From NCBI GenBank assembly GCA_014904985.1, contig MU128921.1, forward strand, positions 446,151-463,306: 17,156 bases of DNA. The letters are read 5' to 3'. A model generated the notes under the pieces. It did no database searches. It saw only the letters and a list, made by a program, of their open reading frames with translations, and was not told the origin of the DNA. The stretch comes from Hydnum rufescens UP504. Lineage: Eukaryota > Basidiomycota > Agaricomycetes > Cantharellales > Hydnaceae. Made by a program: the position numbers and the translations under genes. Shown piece by piece: positions 9,000 to 17,156 of the stretch (its first letter is position 1; each line of letters starts with the position of its first letter).

Positions 9000-9445
9000 T
9001 GGGATTTGATGCAGAAACAACAGTTTGCATCTGTAATAGACGTTCTTGGTATCATTCGATGCGGATTTTTAACAGCTTTCTGGGCGCGGTGGTTCCGAGC
9101 AGATCCGGTGTAAACTGACAGAGAAATTTGTTTTTTACTGATGGGTGTTGATTCTGATAGTAATATCGTTCTGTAGAGTTCAGTTTTGATCTGTTCTTCA
9201 CGTGCTTAGTACCGTTGGATGCGGATTTTTAATATCTTTCCAGGCGCAGTTGTTCCGAGAGGATTGGATGCGAACTGACAGATAAATTCCTTTTTTTACT
9301 GAAAATCCTGGATTTTGACAGTAATATTGGTCTGGAGAGTGCATTTCTGGTCCGTTCGACTTGTGTTTGGTACCATTCGAAAGGTATAAATCATGGCTTT
9401 CCGAGAGTTATATGGGCGTACCTCTCCGATCAAAACTGACGGAGT
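9000..9445 (-). repeat. Repeat copy C: three 160-bp tandem units
   Basis: The CTGAC landmarks (reverse of GTCAG) lie at 9436-9440, 9275-9279 and 9115-9119, spaced 161 and 160 bp. It is the inverted partner of copy B. The 64-codon plus-strand frame 9393-9587 lies over it and is a shadow. Confidence 0.85.
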
Positions 9446-9570
9446 TATAGAACAAATTCGATTTCTGTGCGTAGCCGTAATTGATTTCGTAATAGGTCAC
9501 ATGATCATTCCAATGGCTGGGATCAATGGATATTCGCATTTTCTGATACTGGATGTTTTTATCTTCCACA

Positions 9571-10632
9571 ATGGCTGTGTGAACTGAACTGGAAACCTGC
9601 AGCTGTCACATGTCACAGGGGGCTGTGAACTGGCTTCCAAACTATGTCACAGATGAGACAAGATACTGGGAAATTACCCTACAGAATGAAGGCAGAGGCC
9701 CTGCAAGAGTGTCTGAGCTCTTTAGGGGCAATCCAAATGCAGAAAAATGCACTAATAGGAACAATACTGCTGCTCAATTCCACCACCTCATATCATATGT
9801 TAGATCCCGGATCTTCTTTTTCCTGTGGCCTCACCTCTCCTCACTAACTTCAGACTGCTGAGGGAGACTCAGGAGAGTGGCAGATTGTTCAAATGCACCA
9901 TCTGCATCAATATCCTCCACAACAGTCTTCCTGGAAATGAGACCCCCACTCTCTTCATAAATTCCTCCACCTGGTATTATTGATCCAATGCAGCTAAAAC
10001 CAGTGTCCAATCAGCATCCAGGAAGCTGGACTGGCCCTCTGTAGGCTGAACCAGGGACCTCCATGAACTGAACTGACATGTGTCACATGTCACAGAGACC
10101 AGTGAACTGTCCTCAGCTTGAATTACGTAATTGTGTCACAAGTCACATGCATGGTGCCTGAACAGTTGGTTGAAATAGTACAGTATGGAGGACACAGTTG
10201 ATGGGTCTTATTCCCACACTGCTTTTTGGCTACACCCAGATATTTTGATCAAGGCTGGTTTAGCGGTAGTGGTGCCACTGCCTCTGATGTTCTTGACAAT
10301 GTTCTATGATGCCTCCTCACTGTCCACTCAAATAGGAGTTTTTTTTTTGGTCCTTTTCTTGATTTTGTTATGTGCGATCAGTTGCTGATGGAATGCCAAT
10401 GTTCATAACCGACATTCATGACCAATGTTCCTATCAGGTGTACTGATGTCATCCCTGGAAGCTTGCTTAGGAGTAGACCTTCCAGGAATGCGGCCCGCCA
10501 TGCCTGGGTGTTCTGTATTGATGTTCTGTGTCTGATACCTCCCATATCCCTTGACTTGCACTGGATTTTGAGGGCTCCACATTATTTCACCCTGACCTCA
10601 ACAACAAAATCCTGGCAAGGCTACTGAATGAA
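9571..10632. other. Unidentified stretch between inverted repeat and transposase relic
   Basis: Several overlapping short frames of 64-83 codons occur but none is recognisable. GAACTGAACT followed by the 15-mer TGTCACATGTCACAG occurs at 9581-9618 and again at 10065-10095, so a direct repeat brackets about 480 bp. 10147-10188 matches 7932-7970 inverted. A hydrophobic run in the frame 10185-10388 contains a T homopolymer and is not convincing as a protein. Confidence 0.4.
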
Positions 10633-11206
10633 ATGGCAGAGGACAATCATGACACAACAATCCCTGATGATCAGCTCTTCGATATTGATTTCTTACTCAC
10701 AAGAATTTGGTCCCTTGTGATCTCTGGCCCAATGCTTGGCACATATGCACCACTGAATGTACATTGTGCGCTCTCTGAGGTTGCGGCACTTCTTGAACAG
10801 GACTCGGATGTCATCTTCCCTGATCCAAATGAACAAGTCAGCATTGCATCATTCATTTCCCTAGGAGCATTGTCAATAGATTCAAGATTTGCCATTGCAG
10901 TACCTGTTGAAGGCCCAACAGAATTATTGCCCAATGATCCTTCAGCATGGATTACAGTAAAAAGCAGGGCCAACATGATTGTTCAGTGGCCTCCTGGTGT
11001 CATCATTGAGTACCCTCTCACATCTTCAAAGCTGGATAATCATGTTGTCCACATCTTCCCTATTGATCCATTGGATTATGTCAAGCTGCAGTCAAATTTC
11101 ATGTACAGTTGGGGTGCTCCAAAGGGGAAAATAGAAGATGTATAATGCTTGATCCTTTGTGATCTGAGGGGACTACCTGTGACATGTACAGTGTGGCATC
11201 GAACTT

Positions 11207-11273
11207 GTATGTTTAATTTTCTGGATTCCACTATGTTGCTGTCAGAGCAATATGATGTAGTTTCATCTCATAG
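11207..11273 (+). other. Intron 1 of the transposase relic (67 bp)
   Basis: GTATGT at the 5' end and ATAG at the 3' end. Removing it joins HRT to CQGMKIC and keeps the frame across to 11542. Confidence 0.7.
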
Positions 11274-12364
11274 GTCAAGGGATGAAAATATGTGCTTGAA
11301 GTGCATTGGATGATCATTGCCAACTGCACAACTTTGTGTGTCGAACAACCCTTTCTGAGCAGTTGCATGCAGAGTATGCATCACAACATGGCAATCCCAT
11401 GGCACAAGGTCACCTCTATGCAAAAACATTAGCTCTTGTGACAGCATTTCAGCATAGTGGCTGCACCTTCCCCCTCCGAGAGCCTACTACCCTGGATGAG
11501 GATGAGTGGGACAAGTGCAATGAGCACAAGATGCGACATTGACAAAGGAAACCTTTTGAACAGGAACAGTGTGAAGGGCGATTGCTCTTAGAACAAGACT
11601 TTGATCTTACTGGTAACATATGTCTCCCATGTGTCTAATTGCCCTTCATGCTGGGTCCCCTTATCATGTCCATGCCTCAGCCATGTCTGATTCCTTGGTA
11701 CTAGATGTGAGCATTACACTGAAAGTACCTGAAGTCATCTCTCCCAAGTCATACCAAATGTCAATAGTGAGCTCTTTGCAGCATTCTGGGATGGCGATGA
11801 TACTATGCTTGTGGAAATTCAGGCTGACTTGGCTGCAAGTGGTTCTCCTTTACCTCAGTATTGTCAATATGCATGTAATGCTTCTTCAACTCAAACTGAA
11901 TGCTGTGAGTTGTCATCGTCTCAATCAATTCCATTTTCTGACATACATGATGCTACTAGCGGTTGATCATGGGCTGAATGGTGCCAAATTGCCTTTAGTT
12001 CGTCTTGACTGCAATTGTATGATGTGCATGTATACCCCTAGGGATTTAGAGTCTTGCCCATTCATTGCTATTGTCATGTCTGGTCCACATACCCATCCAA
12101 TCCCACTCCCAACCAAGACCCCCTGTATCATTAGAGAAGTAATTGATTCCTGGCTCTCTAGTATGGGTCCAGATCTACCCGATGCAACTCCACACCATTT
12201 TTCACATTACCCTTCAGTTGTCTATGCCCTAAAGACTCTATTGCCCCAGGTCCCAATGCCAACTTTGATGGATCTGCACCTGTCACTAGGAAATCATGAC
12301 CATATCCATGTGTTCATTAATGTGAAGAAGGATGAAATGTATCCTTTTGGTACAGATTGGAAAG

Positions 12365-12430
12365 GTATGTATTGTATTGACTTCAATCTATTATACTGTC
12401 TACCATGGATCATGAGAACATCATCTATAG
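12365..12430 (+). other. Intron in the transposase relic (66 bp)
   Basis: GTATGT to TATAG. Its length is a multiple of three and it has no stop, so the 357-codon frame reads through it. Removing it gives DWKGVINYKENQ, which fits the family better. Confidence 0.7.
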
Positions 12431-12682
12431 GTGTTATCAATTACAAGGAAAACCAGGACAACAAGATGCCCAAAGAGCGACATTATGTATGTCACATTGA
12501 AGAGATACCCATGGTTGCCAGGGAGGCGAATCAAGAGCCATATCATATCATTGTTTGCATGACAAAGGAGATGAGCACCCACCTGGCATCTGCAATGTTT
12601 ATTCAAAGTGATGTGGCTTTCAAGCATGTGAAGAACTGGAAGGAATTCAAAATTGCAATTTGGGATCATGAGCTCAACTGTG

Positions 12683-12744
12683 GTGAGTTATGATGGACTT
12701 CAATTCTTATATGTGTATGTCATCATTAACCAAATTTTCGGGAG
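12683..12744 (+). other. Intron in the transposase relic (62 bp)
   Basis: GTGAGT to GGAG, with a branch-point-like CATTAAC near 12723. Removal joins HELNC to VVAARAY and moves from one frame to the next, avoiding the stop at 12693. Confidence 0.75.
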
Positions 12745-12936
12745 TTGTAGCAGCTAGGGCCTATCTAAATCATGAGACCAGTGGGGCACATGCAGCCCTT
12801 TTCAATCTCATTGATAACATTATTGAGGAGGACACTGGAGCCCCACTTCTGTGGAGACATTTGGATTCCATGTCGCTCACAGAACACAAAGGTATTTGCC
12901 TCTGGATTGCTGACTTCCATGAGGGACAGGCACATG

Positions 12937-12986
12937 GTGAGTCAGTGCCTGTAGTCTTTTCTCATTGAGATTTATTTTTCTTCTAG
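12937..12986 (+). other. Intron in the transposase relic (50 bp)
   Basis: GTGAGT to TTCTTCTAG with a pyrimidine-rich 3' end. Removal joins GQAHG to FGRYLQ and skips the stop at 12966. Confidence 0.75.
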
Positions 12987-13247
12987 GGTTTGGACGATAC
13001 TTGCAAACAGCTGCATGTCATCGGGCAGCTGGGACACATGACCTAATTGAGCCAGAGATCGAAATTTCATGTCTTACTGACCTTGAACATCTTGCGTGAA
13101 TTATGCAGGGCTGCAGTGTGCACTACCTTCAGGACAAGGGGTTTCCATTCCCTGTCTGACAATCCATGGCCTCATTGAAGTTGCTCGACAATTCACACCA
13201 TGATGCTGCAAAGACACTGATTAGAGAGGGTGGGAAAGCAGCTATTG

Positions 13248-13317
13248 GCAAGTTTACTTAGAGTGGTCAACCTCTGCTATATTTTAATGTGTGGTGTACA
13301 ATTCTGAATTTTGACAG
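13248..13317 (+). other. Probable GC-AG intron in the transposase relic (70 bp)
   Basis: The 5' end reads G|GCAAGT, a GC splice donor, and the 3' end TTGACAG. Removal joins EGGKAAI to DWPDDKEW, as expected for the family. The GC may be original, since GC-AG introns occur naturally, or a T to C change. Confidence 0.6.
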
Positions 13318-14154
13318 ACTGGCCTGATGATAAAGAATGGCAGAAATTCATTTGGCCTGCAATTTGCAAGGCCAATAATCTCATCCCAATAGATGTGTGG
13401 CTTGCAAGCAAGAATCATGATAATGTAGGTGAAGGACTTCATAATGCAATTAACCAGACTGGAAAATCTCGCACTTTGCTTGGTGCCCTTGAAGTTGGGC
13501 TTGTTTATGATCTTCGCTCTGAACAATCTCGACAGGTACAGCTAGACCATGGTATAATGCCCTCATTTCACCATGTTGAACAATCATCATGTATTCTCAG
13601 AACCGTGCAATGGTCACGTAAATCCATTTTTATTAAAACTGGATCTGAGAGGCCACTTATCACTGTGTTCTCATTTAGAAAACCAATGACAGAAAGAAAT
13701 GAATGCTGGTGACACAGCTATTGCTAAACACAATGCTGATTTACAAGTTAAACTTGACATGGTTGCAAAGCACTGTGAAGCCCTTGAAACTGCTCAGCAG
13801 GCACTCCATTCAGCCTGTGGCCAACTTCACCTGCCCACTGAGAAGCAGCTTACCTCACTCAATTCCCACATTAAAAATGCTGAATGAAATATTGATGTTG
13901 TAGTTGATGCAATGAATCAGACTCTGCAGAAAGGGTCCAGTTTTCAATATCGAGGTTCTGGATTGGTTGATGTCCTTCTTTCACCCACCAGGCAAGATAC
14001 TGGGGGCTCTTCTACTAGCAATCCTGCTCAACAGATCAGCCCACTACCTTCATGCACAAGGTTGTTATTTCCAGAGCTGGCTGAGCCACCCACTGCAAGG
14101 TGTGCCACCCATTCTTTATGGGCTTGGTCCATTATGTACCCAATATATGACTGA

Positions 14155-14800
14155 CAGTCTTTACAGTGTGACATCTGTTCAAAATTTCACACAACAGGAA
14201 CCAGCTCATGACCCAAGGGTATCACAGTATCTCCCACACCAACTTGCCCCCCCCTCCACCCCAAAACATTTATTATAACATGTTCAATCATTGTTTCATT
14301 TGAGGATTATAAATTGTAGGCACACTGCCCAGGTCTTACATTGAATATTTTGAGTGAAAGTAGTGGTCTAAAGACGATTCCTCCTCCATGATTACTCAGC
14401 AGGTGAGAGTGGATTTGAAGGATCAGCAAGTCTTGGATGCTCAGGTGAAATAGCAGGAGGGATATAAGAAAAATGCCCTTATTGTTGTTGGTGAACCTAG
14501 GCCTACTCTTTCAGAGTATTTACTGTTGGGGGTAGTAGCCCAGCCAAGTCCAATCAGTTCCAAGGGATTGTATTCATTTATGCCCTACCATAAGCTCAAA
14601 TTGTGGTGGACCTGGCAATTCAACTTGCCCTTCTGTATATCGTCTTGAATTCTCCTTCAATTCCCTCACACCTATCCTGCTGCCTCAAGGGCAAGCATAA
14701 TGAATTTTGATTATGTAATATGAAGGATTACACACCTGGGCCTTCATTCCTACTTGCAGATTGGTTACATAATCAAATAGGGGTAAAAGTGGTACTCTCA
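14155..14800. other. Non-coding stretch after the transposase relic
   Basis: No frame of interest and no recognised element. GGCAATTCAACTTGCCCT near 14610 recurs around 15650, and the ATAGGGG block near 14780 recurs near 15793, so this is the leading part of repeat copy D, shared with E. Confidence 0.4.
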
Positions 14801-15285
14801 AGGAGTATTCGTTGAATTCCTCTGTCAGTTTTGATCAGAACAACTCAAAAAAGTAGCACTAAGAAAGATATAATTTACACCTATATAATGATACCAAGTA
14901 AACAGTGATCTGATTAAAACTGCACTCTCTGGAATGATTTTACTATGAAACCCATACTCTCAAGGAGTATTTCTTGCTTTTCATTGTCAATTCTTATCCA
15001 ATTTGCTCATAAATATAACTACCTAAAAGCTGTAATCAATACCTATCCAACAATACTAATTATATGTCTATTAGATTAAAAATGAAACTTCTGGAACAAT
15101 TATACCTGCTGGTTCATAATCAGAAGATGTATTTTTCAAATTTCTCTACCAGTTTTGATCAGATTTACACAAAATAACTACACCTAGAAAGGTATTAAAA
15201 ATGCCTATCCAGTGGTATGAAGGGCATCATTAACAAAGAAGAACTCAGTGTTCTACATGTGAATCTCCCCCATGTCTCAGGAGAA
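14794..15285 (+). repeat. Repeat copy D: three diverged ~162-bp units, CpG-depleted
   Basis: Unit landmarks lie at 14824, 14986 and 15148, spaced 162 and 162 bp. CAGTTTTGATCAGA opens units 1 and 3; AAACTGCACTCTCTGGA sits mid-unit. ACTCTCAAGGAGTA lies exactly 30 bp before the start of units 1 and 2. It is much more diverged from copies A-C than these are from each other, and nearly every CG of copy E is CA or TG here. Confidence 0.7.
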
Positions 15286-15808
15286 CATCATCTCCCCTTC
15301 CAATTCTCAAATATCCAAAGGAGAGGCCCCCACTCTTTGTTCTCAACTCAACATTGTGGACTGTACCAGATATTTCCCCCTTTTCCTGGTGTTGGAGGGA
15401 TAAAACCCTACTACATACATTCTGCTTCAAGACCCAACTACCTCCTCAAACAAATCCAATTAATTCAATTCCAATCCTTCAAATACCTATCATTCCTTTG
15501 ATTTCCATATGATGTGGATTCCAATTCTCCAAGAACCATTTTATTTCTCTTTCCTCCACCTTGTACATGAGACATTTATTTGTCCATCCCTGAGTCTTCA
15601 ACAGACTACCTCAAATTGTAGTTACTTCAAGTCCAGCCAATTGTGGCTAAGGCAATTCAACTTGCCCTGTTTGTTTGGTACTCAATCCATTATGCCCTGC
15701 TCATTGCCTTGGTGGCAGTATACGAGTCTGAATTATGTAAACAAGATCACCTAAGCCATTGCATCCAACTCGTGGACTGGTCACATGTTAAATAGGGGCT
15801 ATTACAAC
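15286..15808. other. Spacer between repeat copies D and E
   Basis: Pyrimidine-rich, AT-rich sequence without a recognised gene. The 94- and 81-codon plus-strand frames (15217-15501, 15509-15754) have no motif. The last 200 bp resemble the sequence before copy D, so the D and E blocks are direct repeats of a longer unit of about 1 kb. Confidence 0.4.
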
Positions 15809-16130
15809 ACTCTCAAGGAGTAAAGGTGGAATATCTCGCTCATTTTTGATCGGATCGACTCGAAAAAATAGCGCCCAGAAAACCACGATTCCGGCCTTTC
15901 GAACGATACCAAATTCATGTCTATCGGACACAAACTTCATTCTCCAAGTCAATTTTATTGCAAGTTTCACATTGCCCTTCAGTATTTCACAAATTTATCC
16001 GTCAGTTTTGATCTGATTCATTAGCGACGAAGACCCCCGGAAAGACGCTGAGAATACGCATAGAATGGTACCAAGGAAAAAACGAGCGGATTAGAACTCA
16101 GTCTTCTGTGATTTAGTCTCCCCATGTCTC
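15809..16130 (+). repeat. Repeat copy E: two ~162-bp units, CpG-rich
   Basis: Landmarks lie at 15839 and 16001, 162 bp apart. TTTTTGATCGGATCG opens unit 1 and GTCAGTTTTGATCTGA opens unit 2; CCTTTCGAACGATACCAA matches copies A and B closely. It keeps many CG dinucleotides, unlike copy D. The minus-strand 60-codon frame 15788-15970 over it is a shadow. Confidence 0.75.
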
Positions 16131-16989
16131 ACTTCATCTTTATCTCCGCTTTTCTGATTGTTAAAGGCATTTATTGTTCCGGAATTCTATGTCCGATGGA
16201 GAGTACGTATAGGACGACCAGTTCCACCACTCCCCAAGGGATTCTGTTCAGTAGGAGAGGAGTAATAGCTTAGTTAAGCCATATTCCCCTATTCTGACTT
16301 GATTCTTGAATATCTCCTTCAGTTTTGAAGCCTTTGACTTGATTTCTTTTTCATCATTTTCGCCTTAATCCCACTTTTCTGCTAGTCACCATGTAATTAT
16401 TCCAGGATGTATATTAAGTGCAGGGGATGTGAATTTTAATTGCTTTCCCCCTCCCCTCAGTCTTTGAAGTCTTGAAGGATAGCTGCTGGCACCAGGGTGA
16501 CTTCCAATATACATCTAGCATTGTTCACACTTTGGATAGGCTCTCAAGAGGAGAACCATCAGTGTGATTTCTGAATTAAATCCTCCATCCATTCACTGTT
16601 AGAGCAAGCCTGGCCTAGCAAGACAATTTCTCAATCTCAAAGCCTTTCATTCAATCAGACCTCAACCTATGGATTGACTCCATGTCCCTCTCCTTTTGTC
16701 CTCTATTCAACAATCTTGGACTGTGGCATAGTCTCTTAGGAGATTTCCTGCTTACACCAGCTTACAGCACTTGTCTCTATTATTGAGTCCAGATAGGGGT
16801 CATTACCATTGGTCAATGCTCAGTGGCCTCTTAGTCTTAATGTTCTATCTCCCCTGCCTCCTTTTGAGTTAATAAATAAATTTTTTGATTATTTAGGGTG
16901 AGGCTAGTTAGGACATGTGTAAATAATAGATGGCATCTCACATTTGCCTATGGAAAGTAGGGACAATGTCAATATTCAATGACGATGTA
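16131..16989. other. Non-coding stretch, nothing recognised
   Basis: No frame above about 60 codons and no repeat seen elsewhere in the window. AT-rich with short pyrimidine tracts. Confidence 0.4.
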
Positions 16990-16994
16990 TAATA

Positions 16995-17070
16995 AATAAA
17001 AATCACACCTGGGATTCAAGCTGACCTCTTGAGGATTTCATACAAATCCAACTCACTGAGTTTCCCATAT
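16995..17070 (-). mobile_element. SINE-like, tRNA-derived relic
   Basis: On the minus strand: an A-box-like ACTCAGTGAGTTGG (17047-17060), a hairpin GGATT-TGTATGA-AATCC with a 7-nt loop in the anticodon-arm position, a B-box-like AGCTTGAATCCC (17011-17022), then an AT-rich tail TTTTTATTTATTAT. The T stem does not pair. It differs from the two SINEs in the centre and is a weaker call. Confidence 0.4.
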
Positions 17071-17156
17071 CCAATGTTCTCAACATCATGGAATACACCA
17101 TTGGCATCAGGGAGCATTACCCCATCTGATGAACAGGTCCCTTGATGCTCCTGTAT

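Larger units (their letters stand above)
7984..9570 (-). repeat. Right arm of the very large inverted repeat
   Basis: Reverse complement of 2783-4337, about 30 bp longer because the TGACTCA array has one extra ~31-bp unit. It holds, in reverse order, the leader-like stretch, a TATA box, the bZIP-site array and copy C of the 160-bp repeat. Its inner 1.15 kb is almost identical to the left arm while its outer end is clearly diverged. Confidence 0.9.
10633..14154 (+). pseudogene. Decayed multi-exon DDE transposase, MULE-like family of agaricomycetes
   Basis: The pieces read in one direction through frames that five introns join, as described in the intron entries. In order: a start at ATG 10633; a domain ending in PPGVIIEYP, HIFPIDP and LPVTCTVWHRT-CQGMKIC; a CEHY motif (11706); a zinc-finger-like module with C at 12055 in CPF and HTH at 12088-12096, next to PIPLPTKTP; the catalytic core with candidate D at 12610 (QSDVAFK), D at 12912 (IADFHEGQ) and E at 13431 (VGEGLH); a KFIWPAICKANNLIP block; and a C-terminal coiled coil (13699-13887) ending in GSGLVDVLL. 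The order fits a large repeated protein family I know from mushroom genomes, thought to be Mutator-like transposases. It would cut and paste its element. Stops at 11143, 11297, 11540, 11730, 13097 and 13885 and frame slips near 11612-11930, 13090-13200 and 13560-13700 show that it is dead. Family name is from memory, without a search. Confidence 0.65.

Noticed and set aside
10185..10388. 67-codon membrane-protein-like frame
   Set aside because: The hydrophobic end comes from a T homopolymer and T-rich sequence; there are no supporting signals.
11620..12693. A 357-codon open frame taken as an intact gene
   Set aside because: Its first ~100 codons are out of frame with the CEHY segment and look non-coding, and it reads through a 66-bp intron. 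It is a piece of the transposase relic.
12421..13526. Minus-strand frames of 80-82 codons
   Set aside because: They are shadows of the transposase exons on the plus strand.
1..17156. CRISPR array, rRNA or an intact tRNA gene
   Set aside because: The tandem units are long, diverged and lack spacers; tRNA-like parts lack paired acceptor stems; no rRNA sequence was recognised.

Overview
The window looks like a transposon graveyard in a fungal nuclear genome, most likely an agaricomycete (Basidiomycota). This rests on three things seen here: a Ty3/gypsy-type integrase of fungal style, a broken transposase gene whose frame is restored only by removing introns of 50-70 bp, and tRNA-derived SINEs with TA-flanked miniature elements. 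I found no intact host gene and no intact transposon gene. The species call is inference.

Layout. 1-490: a repeat block (copy A) made of units about 160 bp long. 476-2197: integrase and C-terminal part of a gypsy polyprotein in one frame, broken by two TGA codons; reverse transcriptase and Gag are missing. 2198-2782: 3' non-coding part with a TATA box. 2783-4337 and 7984-9570: two arms of a very large inverted repeat, about 1.56 and 1.59 kb. Each arm holds three 160-bp units (copies B and C), an array of TGACTCA sites and a TATA box. Between the arms, in order: a SINE (minus), a 350-bp MITE with perfect 32-bp inverted ends, a C-rich simple repeat, a second SINE (plus), a small snap-back sequence, a Gag-like fragment with its probable LTR (minus), an LTR-like block (plus), and 1.3 kb I cannot identify. 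9571-10632: unidentified. 10633-14154: relic of a multi-exon DDE transposase of a MULE-like family common in mushrooms. 14155-17156: mostly non-coding, with two more, older copies of the 160-bp repeat (D and E) and a SINE-like relic near the right edge.

How the parts relate. Nothing here appears to work as a pathway; the order reflects repeated nested insertion and decay. The most distinctive feature is the 160-bp periodic module, found in five places and two orientations inside different contexts. The second is a CpG-decay signature: almost every stop codon that breaks a coding relic reads as CGA to TGA or CAA to TAA, and copy D carries CA or TG where copy E keeps CG. This suggests long methylation or a RIP-like process. 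The TGACTCA array upstream of a TATA box suggests that the inverted-repeat element once carried its own bZIP-responsive promoter.
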